The notes below the pieces were generated by a model. It did no database searches, had not been told where the DNA came from, and worked only from the letters and a program-made list of their open reading frames with translations. This document shows positions 35,062 through 45,400 of a stretch of 64,000 nucleotides of DNA, one piece after another. Both the position numbers and the translations under genes were made by a program. Source of the stretch: an uncultured Anaerolineae bacterium (lineage in GTDB: Bacteria > Chloroflexota > Anaerolineae > Anaerolineales > Villigracilaceae); NCBI GenBank assembly GCA_903822545.1, contig CAIJPN010000159.1, positions 43,528 to 107,527 on the forward strand, given 5' to 3'. Position 1 is the stretch's first letter. The number at the start of each line of letters is the position of its first letter.

Positions 35062-35553
35062 ATGATTTCGTCCATTGACCGTATTATCTTCTTGAAAGAA
35101 GTTCCCTTTTTTAAAAACATGAATATTACGCAGTTAAAGGTGCTGGCCGGCGCATGCGAAGAAAAGTTTTACGAGAAAGATGCTCCCATTTTTAAAAAAG
35201 GTGATGCTGGTGGGGTGTTGTATATTGTGGTGAATGGGCGTGTGGGGATTGAGTATGAGAAGCGCGCCGGATCATTTGCCCGCCTGGCTGATATGGATGC
35301 TTATGCCAGCTTTGGGGAAGCCCATTTTTTTGATGGCAGCCAGCATACCACCTCTGCTGTGGCAATTCGGGATACTTTGATGCTCCAATTGCGCCGGGAA
35401 CCTATCATTGAACTTATTCGCCAAAGCCCCAGCTTAGCGTTAGATCTGATTAATTTTCTCAGTCAGCGCCTGCGCGAAGAAAATGAGCGCGTGGCCGATG
35501 TTACTCGTGTCCAGCCGCGTGCCCTGAATAAATTGTACGATCAATTTGATTAG
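35062..35553 (+). CDS. Stand-alone cyclic-nucleotide-binding-domain protein
   Basis: A 163-aa protein made of a single CRP-like effector domain without a helix-turn-helix. IFKKGDAGGVLYIVVNGRVGI and the phosphate-binding cassette region ASFGEAHFFDGSQHTTSAVA are visible, but the cassette arginine is replaced by His (SQHTTSA against SPRSASA in the paralogue), so cAMP/cGMP binding may be lost. It ends in KLYDQFD, the same seven residues as the next gene's product, and the whole chain is homologous to the C-terminal domain of that protein. AGGTG 4 nt before the ATG sets the start. Confidence 0.85.
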   Translation: MISSIDRIIFLKEVPFFKNMNITQLKVLAGACEEKFYEKDAPIFKKGDAGGVLYIVVNGRVGIEYEKRAGSFARLADMDAYASFGEAHFFDGSQHTTSAVAIRDTLMLQLRREPIIELIRQSPSLALDLINFLSQRLREENERVADVTRVQPRALNKLYDQFD

Positions 35554-35562
35554 GGAGCCCCC

Positions 35563-38500
35563 ATGCAAACCTGGCTGAATAAACTTTTTAATGTTCGCCC
35601 TGGCGAGTGGTCTCGTTTGTTGCTTTTGTCTGCGCTTTTATTAATTAGTAACCTGGGTTCCGGCTGGGGGTTGCCCGTGGTTTATGCTGCTTTCCTGGAG
35701 CAGTTGGAATTACAGGCCGGTTTGCAAACACTGGTTTGGGTCATTTTGCTCAGTTCCATCCTGTCTATTCCGGCAATGGCGATTTATGGGTCGTTTGCAG
35801 ATCGAATCGACAACAATAAAATGTTTGTCTATATTGTTGCCGCTGATGGGCTGATAATTTTTTCAAGTTTGATGATTTTGGCAGTGAGTGTCTCCGGGGG
35901 GGTTGCGTTCCCGGCGTTGTATGTGCTTTCTTTAGCCAGCACAGCTGTATTTAACCCCCACTTTTTTACCTACGTTAATGAAATTTACGATATTCAATCG
36001 GCCAAACGTGCCATGCCGTTAATCCTGGCAGCAGGGCGGACCGGCTCGGTTTTAGCGGGATTCACCTTGCAGCTATTGACCAAGCGTTTGACCAAAGTGG
36101 AGCTTATCTGGATTTGGCTTCTGACCGACCTGGTTGTGATTGGAATTATTTTATCGATTCCTTATATTACCGGTACACGAAAAAAATCCACCAAAGATAA
36201 AAGCAAGCTCATTTCCCAGGAACAAAAGGCAAGAGTTTCATCGACGCAGAGTTTCAAAGAAATTCTTAACTTTATTCTCCAGTCACAGTTTTTGCGCTGG
36301 ATGGCAATTGGAACTCTGCTATTGACTGCTTTGATGACCCTGCTGGAATATGATTTCAACAAGGTTATGGTTCCGCTGTTTGATACGCCAACAGGCTATG
36401 CCGGGTATACTTACGCTGGTTTTATTGGCATGCTCAATGGCGTTTCCAACCTGGTGGCAATGATCATCCTGCTTTTTGTGATCAGCCGGGTAACCAAATC
36501 CTGGGGGTTAGGGAATACCAGCCTGGTCTTTCCCTTCACCATTTTACTCATTTCTGGAAGTATGGCCAGGTTTCCAGGCATCATCCCGGCATCTTTGTCT
36601 TATCTTGGACGCAAAGGCTTGCGTTTCAGCCTGCTTTCCCCGGTCGAGTCGTTACTCTATAATGCCATCCCCTTGCGCATCAAGGGGCGTGCTCGCGCTT
36701 TGATCGGTGGGCAGATTGCTCCTCTCGGGGCGATTTTTGGGGTGCTTTTACTGGTTCTCAACCTGAATTATGGCGTTTCACGGCCGTGGTTGTTGCCGTC
36801 TTTTATCGTATTGCTGTCTGTGGCATATATGCTCAATGCCATCCTTGTTCGCACAGAATACACCCGGGCTTTGGTGAAAATGCTGGAGGAAGAAGATTAT
36901 TCTTTCTTGCTCTCTGATGAAGCCACCGAACTTGTGGTTGCAGATCCGGCAACTTTGCAGCGCCTTCAGAAAAAGCTGGAGGAGAGCACCAATCATGAAA
37001 TGCGAATTTTCATGACACAATTAATTACCCAGGTGGGCGGCTCAGAATCCCTAAATGTGTTAGTCCCCGCCATTACGGCAACTGCCGAGGCCCGCACGCG
37101 AGCTGCCATGCTGAACGTTTTGGCAGCTTCGGGCCTGCAGGGGAGCAAAATCAAGGATCTTTTTGTGAATTTCCTGTCTGATTCAGACCCGCAGGTGAGA
37201 AAAGCTGCCACCGCCGGGTTGGAGCAATTGCTGGGAGAAAAAGACCCCTGGTTGCAAGAAAAGATGTTGGAGCTGGTTGAAGACCCTGATAACCAGGTGT
37301 CTATTTATGCCCTGCAAGCGCTGGCCAATACTGATGACTTTTATAAATTTGATGTGGCTGTTCAAAAATTAAACCAACTGCTCAGCAGTGAACAGGTTGA
37401 AAATACAAAAAATGCGATCAACGTTCTTGGCAGGGTTTCCCGATCCCAATCGATTGAGCAGATTTTAGGCTTCCTGGACAATGAAAATGATCAAATCCGC
37501 CTGGAGGCTATCCTTGAACTGGAAAATTTGCCCCTGCCTTTGGGAAATGCGCTTGATGTTAGGATTTTGAACGCTGTCAGGCTGCTTTTGCAAGACCCTG
37601 TTACCCGGGTGCGGCAGGCTTCGTTACACATCATTGGCAGGTATAAACTTGACAATGATGATTACGTTTCACTGGTGGCTGTTTTGGGGGATAAAAGCCC
37701 CCAGGTTCGCGCAAAAGCTGCGGATGTTTTGGTTGCAATTGGCAAGGATGTCATCCCCCTGATCCAGGTAGAGTTGAAATCACCTGATCCCCAGGTTCAG
37801 GATATGGCTGCGGTGGTGTTAAGTCGTATCCAGCCCAGGCAGTTCTCCGCGCTGATCGAATCAAAAGTCTCAGATAACCTGGGTATTATTTATCAAAATA
37901 TTGGCTTTGAGGAAGCCCTGGGCAATTATGAGAAGCACAGCAGCGTGAAGGTGTTACTGGCAGCCTTGCGCGAATCGAACCATGAGTGTATTGATGAAAT
38001 CCTTTATTTACTTTCAGCGATCCATACCCCTGAAACGCTCAAAGTTGTCAAAGATTCGCTGGATAGTGACTCGCCCAGCACGCGAAACCTGGCACTGGAG
38101 GCCCTTGAATCTCTGACATCACCCAAGGTGGCAACTTTGATCGCTTACCTGTTTGAGCCAACTATGGAAACGGGGCAGTTAACCCAGTTTGGGCGAGAAA
38201 ACCTGAACATTGAACAGTTTGATATCGTACAGACCTTTGAGAAGCTCCTGGATCCATCTAAACCAAAGATTCTGCGTTTGATGGCTGTTCACGCGTTGGG
38301 TGATGTGTGCAGCACCGGTCTTTCTCGCCCGCCCAAAAAGGCCGCTAGCAGGGTTTCACGGTTATTTGATGCAATTGATGCGACCCCGTCTGAGCCAAAG
38401 GCAAGCGTTCCATCCGTATCACCAGATTTGCGTTCTTTGCTTGAAAAAATAATTAACGGTACCGACCCGCTTTTCCAGCAAGCCGCCCAAAGTGCTCTTC

Positions 38501-39060
38501 AAAAATTGGATAAAAAGCAAAAAGAGCTTGAAACGGATGAAACGATTTCGCTTGCATGGGATGAATCTGTGTTGCTGTCTGTTGTTGAGCGGTTGATTAT
38601 CTTGAAGGAAATGCCTTTCTTCCGTAATATCACCATTACCCAACTTGAGCCATTGGCTATGGTTTGTGAGCAGAAAAAATATGAGAAAAACGCCCGCATT
38701 TTCCAGAAAGATGATCTGGGTGGGGTCTTATATATGGTTGTGGATGGACAGGTTGGGATCGAAAAGGAAAAGCGGGTTGGTTCTGCCCTCCTGGCTACCA
38801 TTGAAAAAGGATCCTATTTTGGCGAAATGTCCTTGTTCGATGACAGCCCCCGTTCTGCTTCTGCTATTGCGATGCAAGATAGTATTATTCTTGTATTAAA
38901 TAGAGCGCCAATTATCGGTTTAACGATGCAAAACCCGGACCTGGCGCTTGAGTTGATTAATGTATTGAGTCAACGTATTCGAGATACCAGCAATCGGATT
39001 GCCGAAACTGCCCGTTCTCGGCCAAGAGAACTTCATAAACTTTACGATCAGTTTGATTAG
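35563..39060 (+). CDS. Transporter-like membrane domain fused to HEAT repeats and a cNMP-binding domain
   Basis: An 1165-aa protein in three parts. Residues 1 to about 440 hold some ten to twelve membrane helices with an MFS/nucleotide-transporter-like layout (FADRIDNNKMFVYIVAADG). About 440-990 is a helical repeat region with HEAT-like units (DPQVRKAATAGLEQLLGEKD, DPVTRVRQASLHIIGRYKL, SPQVRAKAADVLVAIGKD). The last 155 residues are a cyclic-nucleotide-binding domain with an intact cassette FGEMSLFDDSPRSASAIA, ending KLYDQFD. GGGAG precedes the ATG 9 nt after the previous gene. This resembles HEAT/cNMP proteins of Npt-type ADP/ATP carrier relatives in bacteria. The substrate is unknown; gating by cAMP or cGMP is an inference. 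Confidence 0.82.
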   Translation: MQTWLNKLFNVRPGEWSRLLLLSALLLISNLGSGWGLPVVYAAFLEQLELQAGLQTLVWVILLSSILSIPAMAIYGSFADRIDNNKMFVYIVAADGLIIFSSLMILAVSVSGGVAFPALYVLSLASTAVFNPHFFTYVNEIYDIQSAKRAMPLILAAGRTGSVLAGFTLQLLTKRLTKVELIWIWLLTDLVVIGIILSIPYITGTRKKSTKDKSKLISQEQKARVSSTQSFKEILNFILQSQFLRWMAIGTLLLTALMTLLEYDFNKVMVPLFDTPTGYAGYTYAGFIGMLNGVSNLVAMIILLFVISRVTKSWGLGNTSLVFPFTILLISGSMARFPGIIPASLSYLGRKGLRFSLLSPVESLLYNAIPLRIKGRARALIGGQIAPLGAIFGVLLLVLNLNYGVSRPWLLPSFIVLLSVAYMLNAILVRTEYTRALVKMLEEEDYSFLLSDEATELVVADPATLQRLQKKLEESTNHEMRIFMTQLITQVGGSESLNVLVPAITATAEARTRAAMLNVLAASGLQGSKIKDLFVNFLSDSDPQVRKAATAGLEQLLGEKDPWLQEKMLELVEDPDNQVSIYALQALANTDDFYKFDVAVQKLNQLLSSEQVENTKNAINVLGRVSRSQSIEQILGFLDNENDQIRLEAILELENLPLPLGNALDVRILNAVRLLLQDPVTRVRQASLHIIGRYKLDNDDYVSLVAVLGDKSPQVRAKAADVLVAIGKDVIPLIQVELKSPDPQVQDMAAVVLSRIQPRQFSALIESKVSDNLGIIYQNIGFEEALGNYEKHSSVKVLLAALRESNHECIDEILYLLSAIHTPETLKVVKDSLDSDSPSTRNLALEALESLTSPKVATLIAYLFEPTMETGQLTQFGRENLNIEQFDIVQTFEKLLDPSKPKILRLMAVHALGDVCSTGLSRPPKKAASRVSRLFDAIDATPSEPKASVPSVSPDLRSLLEKIINGTDPLFQQAAQSALQKLDKKQKELETDETISLAWDESVLLSVVERLIILKEMPFFRNITITQLEPLAMVCEQKKYEKNARIFQKDDLGGVLYMVVDGQVGIEKEKRVGSALLATIEKGSYFGEMSLFDDSPRSASAIAMQDSIILVLNRAPIIGLTMQNPDLALELINVLSQRIRDTSNRIAETARSRPRELHKLYDQFD

Positions 39061-39093
39061 CGAGTTAGGGTTCAGAAGATGTAATGGCCATGG

Positions 39094-39133
39094 TCACAGA
39101 TTGCGCTTGTTGCAGAACAAGCGCAATCTGTGA
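39094..39133 (+). promoter_or_regulatory. perfect 18-bp hairpin in front of the NRPS genes
   Basis: An 18-nt arm (39094-39111, TCACAGATTGCGCTTGTT) is followed by a GCAG loop and its exact complement (39116-39133). No T-run follows, so it is not a standard terminator. It occupies the 118-nt gap between the HEAT/cNMP gene and the first NRPS gene and may act as an attenuator, an mRNA stability element or an operator. Confidence 0.5.
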
Positions 39134-39178
39134 TGGTAACGGGTATAGTAGCCATGTTATTCAGGATAGTCAACATTG

Positions 39179-42100
39179 ATGAACATAGAACCTACAACTA
39201 CCTCTTATGCACTTTCCCCATTGCAGGCTGGGATGTTTTTTCAGAGTCTTTATAGCGAAAAGACTGGTGTAGATGTTGAGCAGGTACTCTGTTCTTTTAA
39301 AAATATCGTGCCTGCGGTTCTTCAACAAGCCTGGCAGGAAGTATGGCAAGCCTGTGAAATCCTGCGCACTGGTTTTGAGTGGCTGGGGTTGGATGAACCC
39401 GTTCAACGAATCCACAATGATATTCCGTTGATTTGGAAACACCTGGATTGGACGGGTCATCAAGGCGATATTAAGGAAAGATTGGATGTTTTTTTGCGCC
39501 AGGATCGCCTGGAAAGTTTTTCGCTGGATAAGCCCCCGCTGATGCGCGTGACCCTGATTGAAGTGGGTGCTGGCAAATTTTGGCTGGTCTGGTCATTCCA
39601 TCATATCCTGATCGATGGCAGGTCTTTCCCACTCGTTTTTCGGCAGATGGCCGAAGCTTACGAAGCAATTTCCCTGGGGCAGCCGGTTTCATTGGCCAGG
39701 TTACGGCCTTATAAAGATTATATCTCCTGGCTGGAACGACAAGATTGGGAGCCGGCAAAAGCTTATTGGGCCGGATTGTTGAAAGGCGTGCAAAACCCAA
39801 CGCCCATTGGGATTGCCCGCTCCCAGCCGCCGATCCCGGCAGGTGAGTATGATTACGGGTTGCTGACCACTTATCTTCCCCAGGAACTTGGCCCAAAGCT
39901 CAAGGCGCTGGCCAAGCAGCATTCCCTGACGCTCAATACCCTGCTTCAGGGCGCGTGGGCGATTTTACTCAGCCGCTACAGCGGGGAAACAGATGTTGTT
40001 TTTGGCACCATTCGCACAGGGCGGCATAGCGCGCTGGATGGCCAGGGCGCAGATGAAATGCCAGGGTTGCTGATTAATACCCTGCCTGTGCGTGTTCAAA
40101 TCGATTTGCAAGCCCCGGCGTTACAGATCATCAAAGATTTGCGGGTGCGCGCGCTTGAATTGCGTGAGTCGCCCTTGTATGAGCATTTCTCGCTGGCAGA
40201 AATTCAAAAATTGGGGGAGCTTAAATCTGGGAGCCGGTTGTTTGATACCATCCTGGCGTATGAAAATTTTGAATTAACCGAAAATTTCAAGGCCCAGCAC
40301 CCCATGCTCGCAGATTGGACTTTTGAAATTCTCGCGCATGTGGGCTATGGCCTGGTCATTACTGCCACCGATGGGCAGCACCGCTTCAGGACAAGCCTGG
40401 AATACAGCCGGAAGATGTTTGATGAAGGCATCGCCCGGCGATTGCTCGCTCACCTGCATACCCTGCTTGAAAGCATTGCTGAAGACCCAAATTGCCCGGT
40501 TGGTCGTATCAATCTTTTGCCCGCAGAAGAAAAAGAGCAAATTCTCAAAACGTGGAACCAGACCCGGGTTGAATATCCCGGCGATCTTTGTATTCAAAAC
40601 CTGTTCGAATCTCAGGTAGAAAAAAATCCGGGCGCTGTTGCGCTGGCATTTGAAAATCAATCCATCACGTATGACCAACTAAACCAGCGCGCCAACCAGC
40701 TGGCGCATTACTTGCAAAAACAGGGTATTGGCCCGGGTGTTTTGGTGGGAATTTGTGTAGAGCGTTCGTTTGAGATGTTCATTGGGATTCTGGCGATTCT
40801 CAAGGCGGGAGGGGCCTATGTGCCTTTAAATCCTACCTTCCCGCCTGACCGGCTGGCTGCCCTTATCGAGGACACCCGCGCGCCCCTCGTGTTGACACAA
40901 AATTCCCTGTTTTCACTGCTCCCCCCGAATACGCCCCGTATTTGCCTGGACACTGAAAAGCATTTATTTACTCCTGAAAAAACAACCAACCCAAAAAACC
41001 TGGTGCAGCCATCTGACCTGGTGTATATCGTTTATACATCTGGTTCCACCGGCAAAGCCAAAGGGGTCATGATCAGCCATGCAAACCTGGTAAATGCCTA
41101 TTATGGCTGGGAAAGTGCTTATGGGTTGCTGGAAAAACCAACCGTCCACCTCCAGATGGCTAATTTTTCGTTTGATGTTTTCGCCGGGGATTGGACGCGT
41201 GCGCTCTGCTCTGGCGGGAAACTGGTTATTTGTCCGCACATTGCGCTGCTCGACCCGCCCATTTTGTACGATCTGATCCGGCGCGAGGGGGTGGATTGTG
41301 CTGAATTCGTCCCGGCGGTTTTTCGCAATCTGCAACTTTACCTGGAAGAGCAGGGTAAAAACCTGGACTTTATGCGTGTGCTGGTTGTGGCTTCAGACAG
41401 TTGGTATGTTGGCGAGGCGTTGCAAATCTTAAAACTTTGCGGGCCGCATACACGGCTAATTAATTCCTATGGCGTTACCGAGGCCACTATTGACAGCACT
41501 TACTTCGAGTGCAACCGGCTGCGGCTGGATGAAAACTTCACGAAAGGTTTTGTCCCCAACGCGCTTGTTCCAATTGGAAAACCGTTTCCCAATATCCATA
41601 CTTACATCCTCGATGCGTGGATGCAGCCTGTCGCAATTGGGATTGTTGGTGAATTGTATCTCGGTGGCGCAGGTGTGGCGACTGGCTACCTGAACCGGCC
41701 AGAATTGAACCATGAACGCTTTGTCGTGGATGTTTTTCATCCCGATGGCAGCGCCCACCTTTACAAAACTGGCGATCTGGCGCGCTACCTTCCGGATGGA
41801 AATATTGAATTCCTGGGCAGGGAAGATCACCAGGTAAAAATCCGAGGCTTCCGCATCGAGCTCGGAGAGATCGAATCGGTACTGGAGCAGCACCCGGCCA
41901 TACGCCAGGTGGTTGTCTTGACCCGGGTAGATACAACCGGCCAGAAACACCTGGTCGCCTACTTTACATCCAACGAAACGGAAGATCAATCTACAATCCT
42001 GCGTGATTACCTGAAGCAGAAATTGCCCGATTACATGATCCCCAGCGCCTTTGTGCAAATGGAGCACTTCCCGCTCAATGCCAGTGGAAAAATCAACCGG

Positions 42101-42448
42101 CGCGCTTTGCCAGAGCCGGTACTTCATACCCTTAGCCAGACTGTAGTGGTTCCTGCCAGCACACCGCTGGAACATTCCCTGATTGAAATCTGGTCTGGTG
42201 TGCTGAACACAAAAAATATTGGCATCACCGATAATTTCTTTGACCTGGGGGGTCATTCCCTGCTTGCAACCCGACTGTTTGCCCGCATCCGCGTGGGGCT
42301 TGGGCTGGAACTGCCCTTGCGCATCCTGTTTGAAGCTCCCACCATCTCTGAACTGGCCCAGCGCATCGAAAACCTGCAATGGGCTGCCCGGCAAGCGCGA
42401 GATTTTACTCAAACCCCAGGGGAGGATATTGAGGAAATCACGATATGA
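39179..42448 (+). CDS. Nonribosomal peptide synthetase, module C-A-T
   Basis: A 1089-aa single-module NRPS. Condensation domain: opening LSPLQAGMFFQ (the style of DCL-type domains) and active site HHILIDG near residue 140. Adenylation domain: core A3 YTSGSTGKAKG near 619, A5 NSYGVTEA, A10 SGKINRRALP. Thiolation domain: DNFFDLGGHSLL with Ser1027. Reading the specificity pocket by position gives D-V-G-E-V-A-S-I-D-K, eight of ten residues identical to the ornithine code DVGEIGSIDK. The acidic C-terminus (GEDIEEITI) could be a docking tail for the TubC domain of the next protein, whose start codon overlaps this stop (ATGA). No epimerase or thioesterase. Confidence 0.93.
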   Translation: MNIEPTTTSYALSPLQAGMFFQSLYSEKTGVDVEQVLCSFKNIVPAVLQQAWQEVWQACEILRTGFEWLGLDEPVQRIHNDIPLIWKHLDWTGHQGDIKERLDVFLRQDRLESFSLDKPPLMRVTLIEVGAGKFWLVWSFHHILIDGRSFPLVFRQMAEAYEAISLGQPVSLARLRPYKDYISWLERQDWEPAKAYWAGLLKGVQNPTPIGIARSQPPIPAGEYDYGLLTTYLPQELGPKLKALAKQHSLTLNTLLQGAWAILLSRYSGETDVVFGTIRTGRHSALDGQGADEMPGLLINTLPVRVQIDLQAPALQIIKDLRVRALELRESPLYEHFSLAEIQKLGELKSGSRLFDTILAYENFELTENFKAQHPMLADWTFEILAHVGYGLVITATDGQHRFRTSLEYSRKMFDEGIARRLLAHLHTLLESIAEDPNCPVGRINLLPAEEKEQILKTWNQTRVEYPGDLCIQNLFESQVEKNPGAVALAFENQSITYDQLNQRANQLAHYLQKQGIGPGVLVGICVERSFEMFIGILAILKAGGAYVPLNPTFPPDRLAALIEDTRAPLVLTQNSLFSLLPPNTPRICLDTEKHLFTPEKTTNPKNLVQPSDLVYIVYTSGSTGKAKGVMISHANLVNAYYGWESAYGLLEKPTVHLQMANFSFDVFAGDWTRALCSGGKLVICPHIALLDPPILYDLIRREGVDCAEFVPAVFRNLQLYLEEQGKNLDFMRVLVVASDSWYVGEALQILKLCGPHTRLINSYGVTEATIDSTYFECNRLRLDENFTKGFVPNALVPIGKPFPNIHTYILDAWMQPVAIGIVGELYLGGAGVATGYLNRPELNHERFVVDVFHPDGSAHLYKTGDLARYLPDGNIEFLGREDHQVKIRGFRIELGEIESVLEQHPAIRQVVVLTRVDTTGQKHLVAYFTSNETEDQSTILRDYLKQKLPDYMIPSAFVQMEHFPLNASGKINRRALPEPVLHTLSQTVVVPASTPLEHSLIEIWSGVLNTKNIGITDNFFDLGGHSLLATRLFARIRVGLGLELPLRILFEAPTISELAQRIENLQWAARQARDFTQTPGEDIEEITI

Positions 42449-45400
42449 ACAGCGTTGTTGAATTGATTTCCTTGCTGCGCAGCCTGAATGTCAAGATATG
42501 GGTTGATGGGGAGAATTTACGCCTGAGTGCCCCCGCGAACACCATTACACCTGAACTGCGCCAAAATCTCACCCGCTATAAAACGGAGTTAATCGCTTTT
42601 TTGCGGGAGGCAGCCCAACCTGTGACTGGTGACCAGGCCATTAAGCCGTTGCGGCCCCGGCCAGTGCACGTTCCCTTATCGTTTTCCCAGGAACAGCTCT
42701 GGTTCCTGGCCCAGATGCAGCCCGAAAGCCCAATGTATAACGTGCCGCAAGCCTTTCGATTGCGCGGCCCGCTGGATTTTTCGATCCTGCAAAACAGCCT
42801 GGCGCAAGTGATTGCGCGCCACGAAAGCCTGCGCACAATTTTTACATCACAAAATGGCCTGCCTGTGCAGGTCGTTTTGCCTTACACAGGTTTTTCGCTC
42901 CAGCGCATCCAAGCGGGTGATTGGCAGGCCTGGCTAAAAACTGAAACCAACTGTCCATTCGATTTGGTGCGCGGCCCCTTATTCCGCTCGGCCTTGCTCG
43001 AGATCGGGCCAGATGAACACATTCTCTTCATCAACACCCACCACATTGCAACCGATGGTTGGTCCGATAGTCTGTTCTTGCGTGAAGTTTCCACCTGCTA
43101 TGCAGCGACTCTGGAAAACAAAACCCCACTCCTGCCCACCCTTCCCATACAATATTGCGATTTTGCTGCCTGGCAAAGGGAATTGCTGCAAGGCAAAATG
43201 ATAAGCAACCAGGTAAATTACTGGCGCAAACAATTCCAGGATGTGTCAACGCAGCTCGAAATTCCCACCGATTTCTCTCGCCCCGCAACGCAAACCTTTC
43301 GCGGAAAAAGCCATGAAAGCCCGATCCCGCCTGGCTTGCTGGAAAAAATAAAGGTGTTTAGCAACCTGAAAGGTGTCACACCGTTCATGACTTTGCTGGC
43401 TGCCTTTGATGTGCTCCTATATCGATATTCTGGCCAGGACAAGTTCACCATTGGCACCCCCGTTGCAAACCGCACCCGCGCCGAAACCGAGTCGGTTATT
43501 GGTATGTTCATCAATACCATCACTTTACGGGCCGACATGGGCAAAGATATTATTTTCCTCAATCTCCTGGAAAAAGTGCGTGAAACCTGCCTGGAAGCCT
43601 ACGCCCACCAGGATGTACCCTTTGAGAAATTAGTATCCGAACTGAAGTTGCCGCGTGACATGAGCAGGAACCCGCTTTTTCAGATCATGTTTGTTTTGCA
43701 GAATACACCCGCATCCGAATTAATCTTGCCAAATATCCAGGTAGAAGAACTGCCTATTCCCACCGAAACTTCAAAGTTTGATTTTACTTTTTACATCACC
43801 CAAAGTACCCGGGGGGATATTCTCAAAATCCAATACTGTACCGACTTGTTTAGCGAAAAAACCATCCAGGGCATGGCCAGGCACTATTTGCGTTTGCTGG
43901 AAAGCATCCTTGCCGCGCCTGAACAAAAGATTACAGAATTGCCCTTACTCACAGAGGAAGAGCTTCACCAACTGTTGGCGGAATGGAACGCAACCCGGGT
44001 GGAATTCCCCCCCGAAAGGTGCATCCATACCCTGTTTGAATCACAGGTGGAGAGAACACCCAGCGCCCTGGCAGCTGTTTTCGAAGAACAGACGATTTCT
44101 TACTGGCATCTCAACGAAAAAGCCAACCAACTGGCTCATTATTTGCGCGCGATTGGTGTCGGCCCTGATAAATGTGTGGGAATCCTGCTGGATCGTTCGC
44201 TGGAAGTGATCGTTGCCTTAATCGCAACCCTGAAAGCGGGCGGGGCCTATGTGCCGCTTGATCCATCCCTTCCGGCCGGTCGGATTGGCGACATCTTGAA
44301 AGAAGCGCAGCCGCTCATGGTGCTAACGCAAGCGGCTTTTGAGAACCTGGTGCCCGGGGATGTTCCCAGCTTGAAACTGGATGCACAATGGCCGGAGCTT
44401 GCCCGGTATCCCGCCTCTAACCCCACAGCTTTGGCCCAACCTGCCAATCTTGCCTACATCCTGTTTACATCCGGCTCCACTGGTCACCCAAAGGGCGTAG
44501 CGATTGAGCACCGGCAGCTATACAACTACCTCAACAGCATCGTTCCACGGTTGGCCCTGCCTGAAGGAGCCCAGTATGCGCTGGTCTCGACTTTTGCCGC
44601 GGATCTTGGTAATACGGTTATTTTCCCGGCGCTTTGTGGCGGCGGCACCCTGCACATTATCTCTTACTTGCGGGCCTTAAGCCCGGTTGGGCTGGCTGAG
44701 TATTTTTCCCATCACCCGATTGACTGTTTGAAAATCGTGCCTTCGCACCTGAAGGCGCTCTTGAATACGGTAAACCAGGCAGGGATTTTGCCTCGTCAAT
44801 GCCTGGTGTTGGGGGGTGAAGCCCTGGACTGGGAATTTGTGAACTTTATCCGCCAGGCTGCCCCGGGCTGCCGTATTATCAACCATTATGGCCCCACCGA
44901 GACCACCGTCGGCGTACTGACGTACCCGATTCTGCAAAAAGAAATACCACAAACGGGTAATGTGCCGCTTGGCCGCCCGCTAGACAATACAAAGCTATAT
45001 GTGCTAGATCAGCATGGGCAATTGGTTCCGCAAGGTATCCCCGGAGAGTTGTATATTGGTGGCAGCAGTGTTGCCAGGGGCTATCTTAACCGGCCAGAAC
45101 TCACCATCGAGCGTTTTTGCCCCAATCAATTTGAGCCTGACCCCGATGCGCGCTTATACAAAACGGGCGACCTGGTGCGCTATTTGGCGGATGGCAACAT
45201 CGAATTTCTCGGGCGATTGGATGACCAGGTAAAAATCCGCGGATTTCGCATTGAACTGGCAGAAATCCAGGCGACCCTGAACCAACATCCCGCGGTACGG
45301 GCCAGTGTTGTGATCGTGCGCGAGGATGTCCCGGGTGACAAACGGCTTGTGGCCTATGTTGTTTTAGCCCAACCGAATGATCCCCAAATCCTGGTACAAC

